Part shown: positions 42,851 to 53,600 of the stretch, piece by piece
Layout of the letters: each line of letters opens with the position of its first letter
Position numbering within the stretch: the stretch's first letter is position 1
NCBI GenBank assembly: GCA_964036045.1
Contig: OZ038383.1
Coordinates: 113,929,241 to 113,993,240, forward strand
DNA length: 64,000 bases
DNA from: Eutreptiella sp. 'Long Island Sound 2002'
Lineage: Eukaryota > Euglenozoa > Euglenophyceae > Eutreptiales > Eutreptiaceae
Reading direction: 5' to 3'
The notes under the pieces: model-generated
The model's input: only the letters and a program-made list of their open reading frames with translations
Told to the model about the DNA's origin: nothing
Database searches by the model: none
Position numbers and translations under genes: made by a program

Positions 42851-44500
42851 GCATGAGGGAAAGGACACAACGGTCGCACCGCCACCAACAAAAGGGCACG
42901 CCCGCTAACATCCCCCGCACGCATAGGACGAGGACGCCATGAGACAAGCAAGGTCAAGGTGTGTGAAAGCAACAAGGGGAAGAGACCCCCCAAACGCAAA
43001 GCGCCACACGAAAAAACAGGGAAACCATGAAACACCATGAAACACACACAAGAGGTATGCCCATGCACGCACACGCCATGAGAGTCGCCGCAAGCACGCC
43101 AAGGTATAAACGACCCGCCGCCGAGGAAACCGACGCCACGAGCACCGCGCCGCCGCCCAACCGCCCACGTATGCATTCTATGCTCTCTTTACTCTAGGCC
43201 GCCCGCACTGAAAGAAGCATGGTAAGAGGGACACCCACACGGAACCGAAAGGAGGGAACCACACGCCGCCGGAGAGCACATCAGCGCCACCACAAACACA
43301 CATACCACAAACCCAGGGGCACACGAAGAGCAAGAGGTATACCCGCACACGCAAGGGCCCGACAAACGCCGCAAGCGCAAAAAGGTATGGGTTAAAAAAG
43401 AGAAACAAAAAGTACACGCAAAGGGCCGCTGCTAATGGAGACACAAGCGAACCGCGGCGCCAACGCGCCCACCGACCAAGCAACGAGGCAACCACCCCCT
43501 TTTCCTCCTATCTCACTCAATGGGCTGCCGGCGCCGAGGAAAATGTGGACACCGCCAAAGAACACACAAAGAGCGAAAGGCCGCCAACACCGCGGAACGG
43601 GACATGCGTGGTATGAGGGAGTACCTAATGGACAGCCCAAGCGGAAAGAAGTGATGGTATGAAACCAGGAAACCCAGAAACCAGAAGAAGGGAGCCACAC
43701 GCTACCGGGGAGCACACACCACCGCCACCGAACACACAAACCACAAACCCGACGGCACAGGAAGGGCAAGTGGTACGCCCACACGCGCAAGCAGACACAA
43801 GCAAGGTATGGAGAGACCCGAGCCCGCCGCCGCAAACGACACAAGGAAGGAAGGGCGCCAGCACCCGCCGACCGAACAAATGTCATGAAAACCACCCTCC
43901 TCCCTCGCTCTGTAGGCCAACAACAGGAGAGGAAGCCGCCAACGCCAAAAGGTGTACACCGCCAACGACCAAATGAAGAACAAGAGGCCGCCACCGCCGC
44001 GGAGCAAGAGTGGTATGAGGGAACACCCAGGGGCAGCCCAAACAAAGGGAAAAGAGGATGGTATGAATGGTATGGTTGCCCACACACGAAAGCATACGCA
44101 AGCAATGTATGGAGGTATGGCAAAGGAGCATGAACCAGCCGCCGCAAATGCCACCAGGAAGGGAGGACCAAGGATGGACAACGAGAGCGAAGTACACAAC
44201 GCCACCCTCCTCCTTCCCTCTATAGGCCATCAACACGGGTCAAGGAGTGGGAACACAGCAAACAGGTCTGTCCTGGCAAGCGCAACGCAACCGCCACCGC
44301 CGCGGACAAGCACACCATGGTATGGCACGAAGGGTAAGGAGAGTGTGCACACACGTAGACACAAGTGCGAGGACAGGTATGTTATACGCCGCGCAATGGA
44401 GAACGCAGCCGCAACGAACATGGTGCCAACGTGGGTACAGTATGTTACATGATGACCGCGCCCAGCCGCCGAAGGCCCACATACCGCCATCATTCGTTTG
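42851..44500. repeat. Degenerate tandem repeat of about 300 bp units
   Basis: A landmark like CACACGCAAGC..AC.CAAG, followed by GGTATGG, recurs near 43058, 43340, 43771, 44069 and 44341. A pyrimidine tract ending CTCTRTAGGCC recurs near 43190, 43910 and 44220. The units look like repeated exon-intron segments (AGGTATG donors, TNTAG|GCC acceptors), but no long open frame survives. Minus-strand ORFs here repeat the same Trp/Cys-rich theme and are by-products of the repeat. Confidence 0.5.
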
Positions 44501-46500
44501 TGTCACTGCCGACCACCCAAACGCAGGCAGCACCCAGCACCAACACCAACACCACTCACGCCATCAGACCACCATGAGACACGCCAACCACCACCGTGAC
44601 ACCCTCACCGTCGGCAACACCAACGCCACCAGCACACTCGGCAATATCCACACCACCGCCAACCCCACCAACGACAAGCTGAGGTACCGTCACCTACAAC
44701 ACCCCTACCACCACCACCACGACCCCGGCACAGAGTAACACCTAGGGCGCCCCCACCGACGGCAACACCAAGGACGCCAGCACGGCTGGCGAACAAACGC
44801 CACCAGCGCCACCCACCAGGCCCCCAGCCAACAGTAGAAACAGCAACACCACACACCATCACACCCACCGCATCGACATCACCCGGAGCATGGTCAACAT
44901 CAACCAGGGGTCCCCACCACCCAAGCAGCACAAAAAACCACAGCAACACCACCACATCCACCACCCTCAGCACCAGCGACACCAGCAGCACCCTCCGCCA
45001 AGGAGGGCGAGGAGAAAACCCAACAACGTGGAGCCACCCAGCATCCCCGGCACCCTCATCATCGGACCGCCACCACCGGCACCAACCCCCAACACACCAC
45101 CGTCACCAACGCCACCGACCCCTGACGCAACAACCACACAGCCCGCACAAACGGCACCAGCCGAACAGTCACCGACATCACCTCACCAGCGACAAAGCCC
45201 GGTGAACCACGAAACGCAGGCACTAAAAACCAGAGCAACGCCGACAACACTCCCGGCCAACTCTTGAGAACACCACCGAAAACAACACCGTCGACGTAAA
45301 GCCACGACACCCTCACAAACCACCAGGGTACGGGTCCCCTTCCCACCCCCCACCATCTGCACAACCAGCGACACCATCACCAGCACCAACCGAAACACCG
45401 ACGACGGCAACCCCATCAACAACCGACACCCCCACTGCCGCTGCCACCCACCAGTCACGCCACCCACCGTCCGCGCCACCCACCAACGCCGCACCCTAAA
45501 CCACACCTACACCCAAAAACTGCAGCAGCACCAGCGGACACCCCACCAGCGACACACCCCTTCGCCAGAAGACGATGATCAACACCAGCAGGAAAGCCAG
45601 CCCATAGCGCCCAAAACCCAAAAACCTCCCACACCCGGACCCACACCCACCAGCAGCGCCTACGCCGACCCATCATCAGTGTCGCCGACACCCGGAAAGA
45701 CACAAACCTCGATGAACTAACGACCACAACACTGCCGCCACCGCACGCACACCGTCAGCATCACTGCCAGCACACCCGGCCGGGCCGTCAATGGCACCGC
45801 CGCCCATGGCACCGCCTACACTCACCAGCGCCACCATCACCCCGTGCGAGGCCGGGAACCCCTGGCGTCGCCAACGGCCTCAACGAACACCAACACCACC
45901 AACACCACCACCGCCGGACGGGGACTACCCACAAACCAAGAACAGCTCCACCACCAACAACCAATACACCACCCGCGGCACCCCACCGTCGCCAACGCCA
46001 CCACCGCACCTATCACACCTCCACCACCGGAGGCGACGTGGGCCACACCACCCGTCATCTACAGCACCCTCGCCACTACCGCCACGTCCGGCCCAAAAAC
46101 GTTACACCCCAACGACCAGAAACAACACCCTCACCATCAACACCACCGGCAACACCACATACGCCCATACGTCACCCTCGCCATGCTCACCAACCATCAC
46201 CCTCGCCATCAGTGTCCACGACATCAGAGGCACCAACACCACCGGCGACGACGACAGCGGCAACAGCTGACCCACCAACTAACCACCATCAACCATAGCC
46301 CAGCACCAGCCTCTTCTACGCTAACGCCCATACCACCCTCGCCAACAACACCGCCAGCGGCACAAACATCCACTCCGGCACCCACACCACCCTCACCACC
46401 AACATCACCACCACCCCCCAAGGGTCAGGGCTCGCGGGGAACGGAACGGCAGAGCGAGTACGCCACCACCCGCACGCGTCGCTGACCCTATCGTACACCG
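44501..46500 (+). pseudogene. A/C-rich Thr/Asn-rich coding remains
   Basis: ACC/CAC trinucleotides dominate. In shifting plus frames there are Thr/Asn/Gly-rich pieces reminiscent of extracellular adhesins: TVGNTNATSTLGNIHTTA, NTLTINTTGNTTYAHT and TTLANNTASGTNIHSGTHTT. No frame is long or continuous. It could equally be a diverged trinucleotide satellite with no coding past. Confidence 0.2.
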
Positions 46501-46820
46501 CTCCACAATACGCCCCCCCTGCTTCCCCCGACAGGACGTGCGCTGCAGCCCACTGCTGGGACGACGACTACGACGTCCTCCCGGCCATCCGACACCTACT
46601 GGCAGCCACGGCCCCGCGCCCACAGGCCCACCAGCAACCCACGGAACCGCTGGAGCCCGACCACCCCATGCCACCGCGCTCCATATCCCCCGCGTCCACC
46701 GCAGACCAGAACGCGGAACACTAGCGAGAGGAGCCCGACCCCGACAACGCCGCCACGCCCCCACCGCCCCCCCCCCCCCCAAAGGACATCTACGCCACAC
46801 TGGCCAGCACCCTAGCCCCC

Positions 46821-48545
46821 ATGGACGCCGAGCAGTACTACCAGTCCATCCAACGAGACCTCTCTGAGGACCACGCGACCCTCCAGGGGAGGAAGCAGGA
46901 GAAAAGGAACGACAACGAGTGGGGCACAGAGGAAGACCTTCTCTGGGAAGACACCTGGAAAGGCACCACGGACGCCTTCCTGGAAGCAGCAGCCGAAACC
47001 TACCCCCGCCCGCCTGGGGACACTAGACACGGCCTCCACGCCCTCCTAGCATTCCACAGCTGGAAACACCGCCACACCGTCACCCTCCACCCCCTCGACC
47101 ACAATCCACACCGATGGACACCTGAAGACGACGCCACCGCCGCCATCACTGTGCAGCAAAGCCCCGAGAACCCGGAAGAATACCACATCACCTGGAATGA
47201 TCCGGCACGCCACCTCCCCACCTCCCCCACCCTCCCAGATGTCTTCGCCACCATCAGCGCAGAACTCCAGGAGGCGAAAGCGCCACAACAACTGGACGAA
47301 GAGATGCCCCAGGCACCATCACCACCAACCACACAAGACAAACCCCGCACAGAGCCCCTCACCCACCCCATCACCACAATGGAGCTCCCCCCACAACACC
47401 GCACCAGCCCGGACCGAAACGGGTTTCGAGACCTGGTTCGGCACAAGCTCACGGGCAGCAGTGACAAGGCCACCATTGCGGTAAGGGAGGTGGTCTTCGC
47501 TGGCCACGTAGTCGGGAACGGGCAGCGGAAGCCCATACCTGGCAAGGTGGCTGCGATTGAGCACTGGGAGAAGCCCAAAACGGTCTCTGAGCTGCGGGCG
47601 TACTTGGGGTTCTGCAACTACTACTCCGGGTATATCAAGATGTATGCCGAGTATGCAGCCCCCATGACGACCATGCTCAAGGGCAACCGAGAGGAGACCA
47701 AGAAGGGGTCCAAGAAGGCTCTGGTCTGGAATGAAGAGTCCGACCGTGCCTTTGAGGGGATGAAGCAGGCGCTGCTATCCGCAGTGGGTCTGCACCTCGT
47801 GGATCCTGACCGAGGGTTCGTGCTGCGCACCGACGCTTCCGACTACGCCGTAGGCGCTGTGTTGGAACAAGTGCTTGACGATGGGAGGCACGTGCCAGTG
47901 GCCTTCTGGAGCCGAGTCCTGGCGGAAGGCCAGAGACGGACGTGGATGCCCCGAGAAAAGGAGGCGTACGCCATCGTCATGGCTCTCAGGAAATGGGCTG
48001 GGTACATAGCCCTCCATCCCGTCACCGTCTGCACCGACCATCAGAGTCTGCAGTCGTGGCACAAAGAGCACGTGGACACCCCCTCAGGTCCCGCCTCCCG
48101 ATGGGCAAGATGGCATGAGACCTTGGCCAAATCCGACCTCACAGTTGTGTATGTTCCTGGCAAGGGCAACACTGTGGCGGACTGTCTCAGTAGGTGGGCC
48201 TATCCCGCCAGCAAAGGCATGACGGATGCCTCCGCCCATGGCGATGAGGCTGAGACCGCTGAGGCCAAGAGGATCATAGAAATGGAGCGCCTGATGGAGG
48301 AGGAGGGGGTTAAATGCTTCGTCATCATGGCTGCGGATGCCTGCAAAACCCTGGGCACCAGACCCACAAACCAATGTGACAGCCCCCCCTTTAGAACAGA
48401 ATCCAGTGGGGTAAAAGAGTCAGAAACAGGAAACAGAAGCGCAAACAGAGAGAGCGCGCGCACGTTGACAGGAAGCACGCGCACGTTGACAGGAAGCACG
48501 CACACGGAGACAGCACAGAGATTGCGTTGCAGTTTCACAGGATAA
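46821..48545 (+). CDS. Chimeric ORF with Ty3/gypsy RT-RNase H segment
   Basis: 574 codons. Residues 1 to about 215 are unrelated to retroelement pol as I know it: they include DAEQYYQSIQRDLSEDHATL, a Trp/His-rich middle and a Pro/Gln-rich linker. From about residue 222 it becomes Ty3/gypsy: VVFAGHVV, then VSELRAYLGFCNYYSGYI (RT thumb/connection) and RNase H with TDASDYAVGAVL (about 336), REKEAYAIVMAL, TDHQSL (about 406) and VADCLSRW (about 453). Catalytic Asp/Glu positions of RNase H are kept. The RT palm with YxDD, the protease upstream and the integrase downstream are missing. After about residue 515 the sequence leaves pol again. A recombination chimera is the simplest reading. Coding-like sequence also extends upstream of the ATG to about 46530 in other frames. 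Confidence 0.75.
   Translation: MDAEQYYQSIQRDLSEDHATLQGRKQEKRNDNEWGTEEDLLWEDTWKGTTDAFLEAAAETYPRPPGDTRHGLHALLAFHSWKHRHTVTLHPLDHNPHRWTPEDDATAAITVQQSPENPEEYHITWNDPARHLPTSPTLPDVFATISAELQEAKAPQQLDEEMPQAPSPPTTQDKPRTEPLTHPITTMELPPQHRTSPDRNGFRDLVRHKLTGSSDKATIAVREVVFAGHVVGNGQRKPIPGKVAAIEHWEKPKTVSELRAYLGFCNYYSGYIKMYAEYAAPMTTMLKGNREETKKGSKKALVWNEESDRAFEGMKQALLSAVGLHLVDPDRGFVLRTDASDYAVGAVLEQVLDDGRHVPVAFWSRVLAEGQRRTWMPREKEAYAIVMALRKWAGYIALHPVTVCTDHQSLQSWHKEHVDTPSGPASRWARWHETLAKSDLTVVYVPGKGNTVADCLSRWAYPASKGMTDASAHGDEAETAEAKRIIEMERLMEEEGVKCFVIMAADACKTLGTRPTNQCDSPPFRTESSGVKESETGNRSANRESARTLTGSTRTLTGSTHTETAQRLRCSFTG
48457..48509. repeat. 21 bp tandem repeat
   Basis: CGCGCACGTTGACAGGAAGCA twice plus a partial third copy, in frame in the tail of the chimeric ORF (repeated TLTGSTR). 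Confidence 0.9.
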
Positions 48546-48885
48546 TATCGCATGCAGGACACGCCTGAAAGATTACATTTTTATTATGGAGTGTCATGTA
48601 TATTTTTCGGCATGCATAGTTGAGGTTGTTGTTGGCAGGCCCTGCAGTATTTTGTTGTGCAGGCATGCTAAATGAACACTCTGTTCATTTATTGTAATCA
48701 TGAATGAAGCTCATCGTGCTCGCGTTATGGGATACTCAGGAAGGAGTTTGGAAGGATGAAGGAACTTTTGGGAAGTTGATTTTGAAAAACTAAGAGAACT
48801 CACGGAGAGAGAGCCAGAACCCAAATATACCCCAATGGTATATTAACATTCATTTACCTTTGAAAAGGACGCGGGCGGACGGAGA
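48546..48885. other. AT-rich spacer
   Basis: No gene seen between the chimeric ORF and the octapeptide-repeat ORF. Confidence 0.5.
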
Positions 48886-49692
48886 ATGAGTGATCATGGC
48901 ATAGCCGAGAGCATCCATCAGGATGCGTGCACTGTCGCCAAGAAGGATGCGTGCACTGTTGCCAAGAAGGATGTATGCACTGCTGTCAGTCAGGATGCGT
49001 GCACTGTTGCCAAGAAGGATTTTTGCCCTGTTGCCAAGAAGGATGCGTGCCCTGTTGCCAAGAAGGATGCGTGCACTGCTGTCAAGAAGGATGTGCGTGC
49101 TGCTGACAAGGAGGATTTTGCGGTGACGGCCCAGAAGAAGAAGAAAGAGCCGCCGGAGTACGTGGACGTTGAAGACAGCCTACAGGAGGCCATTGTGGAG
49201 ATGCTGATTGCGGGAAAGGCGCAAGCACGAGTGCGCACCGTTCAAGGACAACCCGTAACGGCAGCAGGACAGGAGTTTATAACCATCTCGGACAGACGCC
49301 GGCAAATGTTGGAAGAGCGCAACAGGTTCTTCGAGGATAATCCACGCACACAAGCGTGCTGCCAATGTGACTACAGGCAGCGCACGAGGTATCACAGTGA
49401 CATTGCGTTCGTGCATGGAGGTGCGCTGAGGTGCATCGTGACACGAGTGGCGTTGGTCATACCCGACGATAAGGGGTCAGCCAGCAGTGGCCAGCAGACG
49501 ACAAGGAGACTGGCGACGCTGGAGGAATTGAAGATCAAACCAGATCGCCGACGAGAGTGGTATGAGTGGCACCGGAAAGACAAGCCGCACGTGGCGGCAC
49601 ATTCGTCAGTTCGAATGGGAACAGCGCCAACTCGAGGCTTGGGAGAAGGAGAAAGACAAACAAAGGAAGGAACCGCAGAGGAGCGCCGGTGA
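48886..49692 (+). CDS. Unknown protein with N-terminal octapeptide repeats
   Basis: 268 codons, ATG at 48886. Residues 12-80 are eight or nine copies of an 8-residue unit, DACTVAKK and variants (DVCTAVSQ, DFCPVAKK, DVRAADKE), encoded by a 24 bp tandem repeat. A Lys-rich junction (QKKKKEPPEYVDVED) leads to a folded-looking domain of about 150 residues: LQEAIVEMLIAGKAQARVRT, ERNRFFEDNPRT, CCQCDYRQRTRYHSDIAFVH and TRVALVIPDD. The CCQC could belong to a metal site. I know no family. Further coding-like sequence follows at 49767-49964 (WSGSNAWESVTRPLWTIDQY), so another exon may exist. The repeat is unstable DNA and copy number may vary. Confidence 0.5.
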   Translation: MSDHGIAESIHQDACTVAKKDACTVAKKDVCTAVSQDACTVAKKDFCPVAKKDACPVAKKDACTAVKKDVRAADKEDFAVTAQKKKKEPPEYVDVEDSLQEAIVEMLIAGKAQARVRTVQGQPVTAAGQEFITISDRRRQMLEERNRFFEDNPRTQACCQCDYRQRTRYHSDIAFVHGGALRCIVTRVALVIPDDKGSASSGQQTTRRLATLEELKIKPDRRREWYEWHRKDKPHVAAHSSVRMGTAPTRGLGEGERQTKEGTAEERR

Positions 49693-50681
49693 ACACTAAG
49701 AGGGTGACAGGCCAACAGCGCACACGTCCCTGTTCAACGAGGTGACAGGAAGCCCCTGTCCAGGCCATGAACACCAAGTGCGACGCCCGTGGCAGGCAAG
49801 TACGAATGTGGAGCGGGTCGAACGCGTGGGAGTCCGTGACGCGGCCACTGTGGACAATCGACCAGTATCCAGAGGGCGAAAGGATCGAGGAGTGCGCCCA
49901 ACGAAGGCAGAACGACAGCGACAAACACTACAAGAGAGGAGTTCCTATGGAACTAAACTTGGTAATGATGTATCCCCTGTGCAGCTTATTTATTCCAACT
50001 TACACCGCTATGTCGGCTTGTGCTGACAGTTTTGTTCTCTTTCTTTGCGTTTTCTACAATGTGAACATACACCGAGCGGGGAGCCAGATGGCAGGCCACA
50101 AAACCACGCGGTTATATGATTTTTGCTTGCTCAGGAAGGTCAGATGGCTTGCCACGGCGCCTGAGCCGACAAGAGGGATTAGGACACATACACATGCTGG
50201 ACAGAATCGCCACGGAGGGGGGTGGGAAGCCCCCTTTCCTTGGGCAGGCCCCCGCCACGGTTTTTATTGGTGCGGACCAGATGGGGCAGCGGATTGCCAA
50301 AACAGCCCTGGGATCGTACAAGCATCAACCCCTGGGCTGGGAAATGGGAATGTGGCTGCAGAGGCCGTTCCATTTTTTTTACGCCGGAGAAACCCCAGAA
50401 GGGGCAAGTAACGTCGGTAGAAGACACAAGCCCAGGGTCACGGCAAGCAGCGCTTGGGTTTCCCCTTGGTGTCAAGGGAGGGCAGAATTTCCCTCCAGGA
50501 TCCCCAGACACGAGAGGGTAAGGCCAGAACCCATGACAGCGGACTGTGTGCACAGCATGGCGATCAGCCATCAGGGAAGATTTAATTCCACACCAACAGG
50601 GGACTTCACAGCTCAATTTTTTTACACTTACGACAACACATAACTCTTGCTGACAGGGACGCCCCCCCCCCTCCCCACAGT
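49693..50681. other. Spacer with possible exon remains
   Basis: Apart from the coding-like stretch at 49767-49964, nothing is supported. The last 40 bases are a pyrimidine tract ending CCCCACAG that abuts the 60 bp array. Confidence 0.4.
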
Positions 50682-53600
50682 GACCCAATACGAGTTTGAG
50701 CGGCTGCAATTTGGACCCTGGGACCTTTTGGGGTTCCATTGGACCCAATACGAGTTTGAGCGGCTGCACTTTGGACCCTGAGGCTTTTGGGGGTTGCACT
50801 GGTTCCAATACTAATTTGAGTGGCTGCAATTTGGACCCTGAGACCTTTTGGGGTTGCACTGGACCCAATACTAGTTTGAGCGGCTGCAATTTGGACCCTG
50901 AGACTTTTGGGGGTTGCACTGGACCCAATACTAGTTTGAGCGGCTGCAATCTGGACCCTGAGACTTTTTGGGGTTGCACTGGACCCAATACTAGTTTGAG
51001 CGGCTACAATTTGGACCCTGAGACTTTTTGGAATTGCACTGGACCCAATACTAGTTTGAGCGGCTGCAATTTGGACCCTAAGACTTTTTGGGGTTGCATT
51101 GGACCCAATACGAGTTTGAGCGGCTGCGATTTGGACCCTGTAACGTTTTGGGGTTCAATTGGACCCAATACGAGTTTAAGCGCATGCAATTTGGACCCCG
51201 AGACTTTTGGGGCTTGCACTGGACCCAATACTAGTTTGGGCGGCTGCAATTTGGACCTTGGGATTTTTGGGGGTTGCACTGGACCCAATACTGATTTGAG
51301 CGGCTGCAATCTGGACCCTGAGACTTTTGGGGGTGGCAGTGGACCCAATACTAGTTTGAGCGGCTGCAATTTGGACCCTGAGACTTTTTGGGGTTGCACT
51401 GGACCCAATACTAGTTTGAGCGGCTACAATTTGGACCCTGAGATTTTTTGGAGTTGCACTGGACTCAATACTAGTTTGAGCGGCTGCAATTTGGACCCTA
51501 AGACTTTTTGGGGTTGCATTGGACCCAATACGAGTTTGAGCGGCTGCAATTTGGACCCTGAGACTTTTGGGGCTTGCACTGGACCCAATACTAGTTTCAG
51601 CGGCTGCAATTTGGACCTTGAGACCTTTGAGGGTTGCACTGGACCCAATACTAGTTTGAGCGGCTGCAATCTGGACCCTGAGACCTTTGGGGGTTGCAGT
51701 GGACCCAATACTAGTTTCAGCGGCTGCAATTTGGACCCTAACACTTTTTGGGGTTGCATTGGACCCGATACGAGTTTGAGCGGCTGCAATTTGGACCCTG
51801 TGACTTTTTGGGGTTCCATTGGACCCAATACGAGTTTGAGCGGCTGCAATTCGGACCCTGAATCCTTTTGGGGTTGCAGTGGACCAAATACTAGTTCCAG
51901 CAGCTGCAATTTCGACCCTAAGACTTTTTGGTGTTGCATTGGACCCAATACGAGTCTGAGCGGCTGCAATTTGGACGCTGTGACCTTTTGGGGTTCCATC
52001 TGACACAATATGAGTTTGGGCGGCTGCAATTTGGACCCTGAGACGTTTGGGGCCTGCACTGGACCCAATACTAGTTTCAGCGGCTGCAATTTGGACCCTG
52101 AGACTTGTGGGGGTTGCACTGGACCCAATACTAGTTTGAGCGGCTGCAATCTGGACCCTGAGACTTTTGGGGGTTGCAGTGGACCCATTACTAGTTTGAG
52201 CGACCGCAATTTGGACCCTAAGACATTTTGGGGTTGCATTGGACCCAATACGAGTTTGAGCGGGTGCAATTTGGACCCTGGGACTTTTTGGGGTTCCATT
52301 GGACCCAATACGAGTTTGAGTGGCTGCAGTTTGGACCCTGAGACTTTTTGGGTTGCACTCGACCCAATACTGGTTTGAGCGGCTGCAATTTGGACGTTGA
52401 GACATTTGGGGTTGCAGTGGACCCAATACTAGTTTGAGCGGCTGGGATTTGGAACCTGAGATTTTTGGGGCTTGCACTGGACCCAATACTAGTTTGAGCG
52501 GCTACGATTTGGACCCTGAGACTTTTTTGAGGTTGCACTGGACCTAATACTAGTTTGAGCGGCTGCAATTTGGACCCTAAGATTTTGTGGGGTTGCATTG
52601 GACCCAATACGAGTTTGAGCGGCTGCAATTTGGACGCTGTGACTTTTTGGGGTTCCATCGGACCCAATACGATCGAGTTTGACCGGCTGCAATTTGGACC
52701 CTGAGACTTTTGGGGCTTGCACTGGACCAAATACTAGTTTGAGCGGCTGCAATTTGGACCCTGAGACTTTTGGGGCTTGCACTGGACGAAATACTAGTTT
52801 GAGTTGCTGCAATTTGGACCCTGAGACTTTTGTGGCTTGCACTGGACCCAATACTAGTTTGAGCGGCTACAATTTGGACCTTGAGACTTTTGGGGTTGCA
52901 CTTGACCCAATACTAGTTTGAGCGGCTGGGATTTGGAACCTGAGACTTTTGGGGCTTGCACTGGACCAAATACTAGTTTGAGCGGCTACGATTTGGACCC
53001 TGAGACGTTTTGGGGTTGCACTGGACCCAATACCAGTTTGAGCGGCTGCAATCTGGACCCTAAGATTTTGTGGGGTTGCATTGGACCCAATACGAGTTTG
53101 AGCGGCTGCAATTTGGACGCTGTGACTTTTTTGGGTTCCATCGGACCCAATACGAGTTTGACCGGCTGCAATTTGGACCCTGAGACTTTTGGAGCTTGCA
53201 CTGGACCAAATACTAGTTTGAGCGACTGCAATTTGGACCCTGAGACTTTTGGGGGTTGCACTGGACCCAGTACTAGTTTGAGCGGCTGCAATTTGGACCC
53301 GGAGACTTCTGAGGGTTGCACTAGACCCAATACTAGTTTGAGCGGCTGCAATTTGGACCCTGGAACTTCTTGGGGTTGCATTGGACCCAATACGAGTTTG
53401 AGCGGCTGGAATTTGGACCCTGGGATTTTTTGGGGTTCCATTGGACCCAATACGAGTTTGAGCGGCTGCAATCTGGACCCTGAGACTTTTGGGGCTTGCA
53501 CTGGACCCAATACTAGTTTGAGCGGCTGCAATTGGCACCCTGAGACTTCTGGGGGTTGCACTGGACCCAATACTAGTTTGAGCGGCTGCGATTTGGACCA

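Noticed and set aside
43392-44171. 259-codon minus-strand Trp/Cys-rich membrane protein
   Set aside because: The sequence repeats with the underlying 300 bp units and is hydrophobic only because its complement is A/C/G-rich; no consistent topology.
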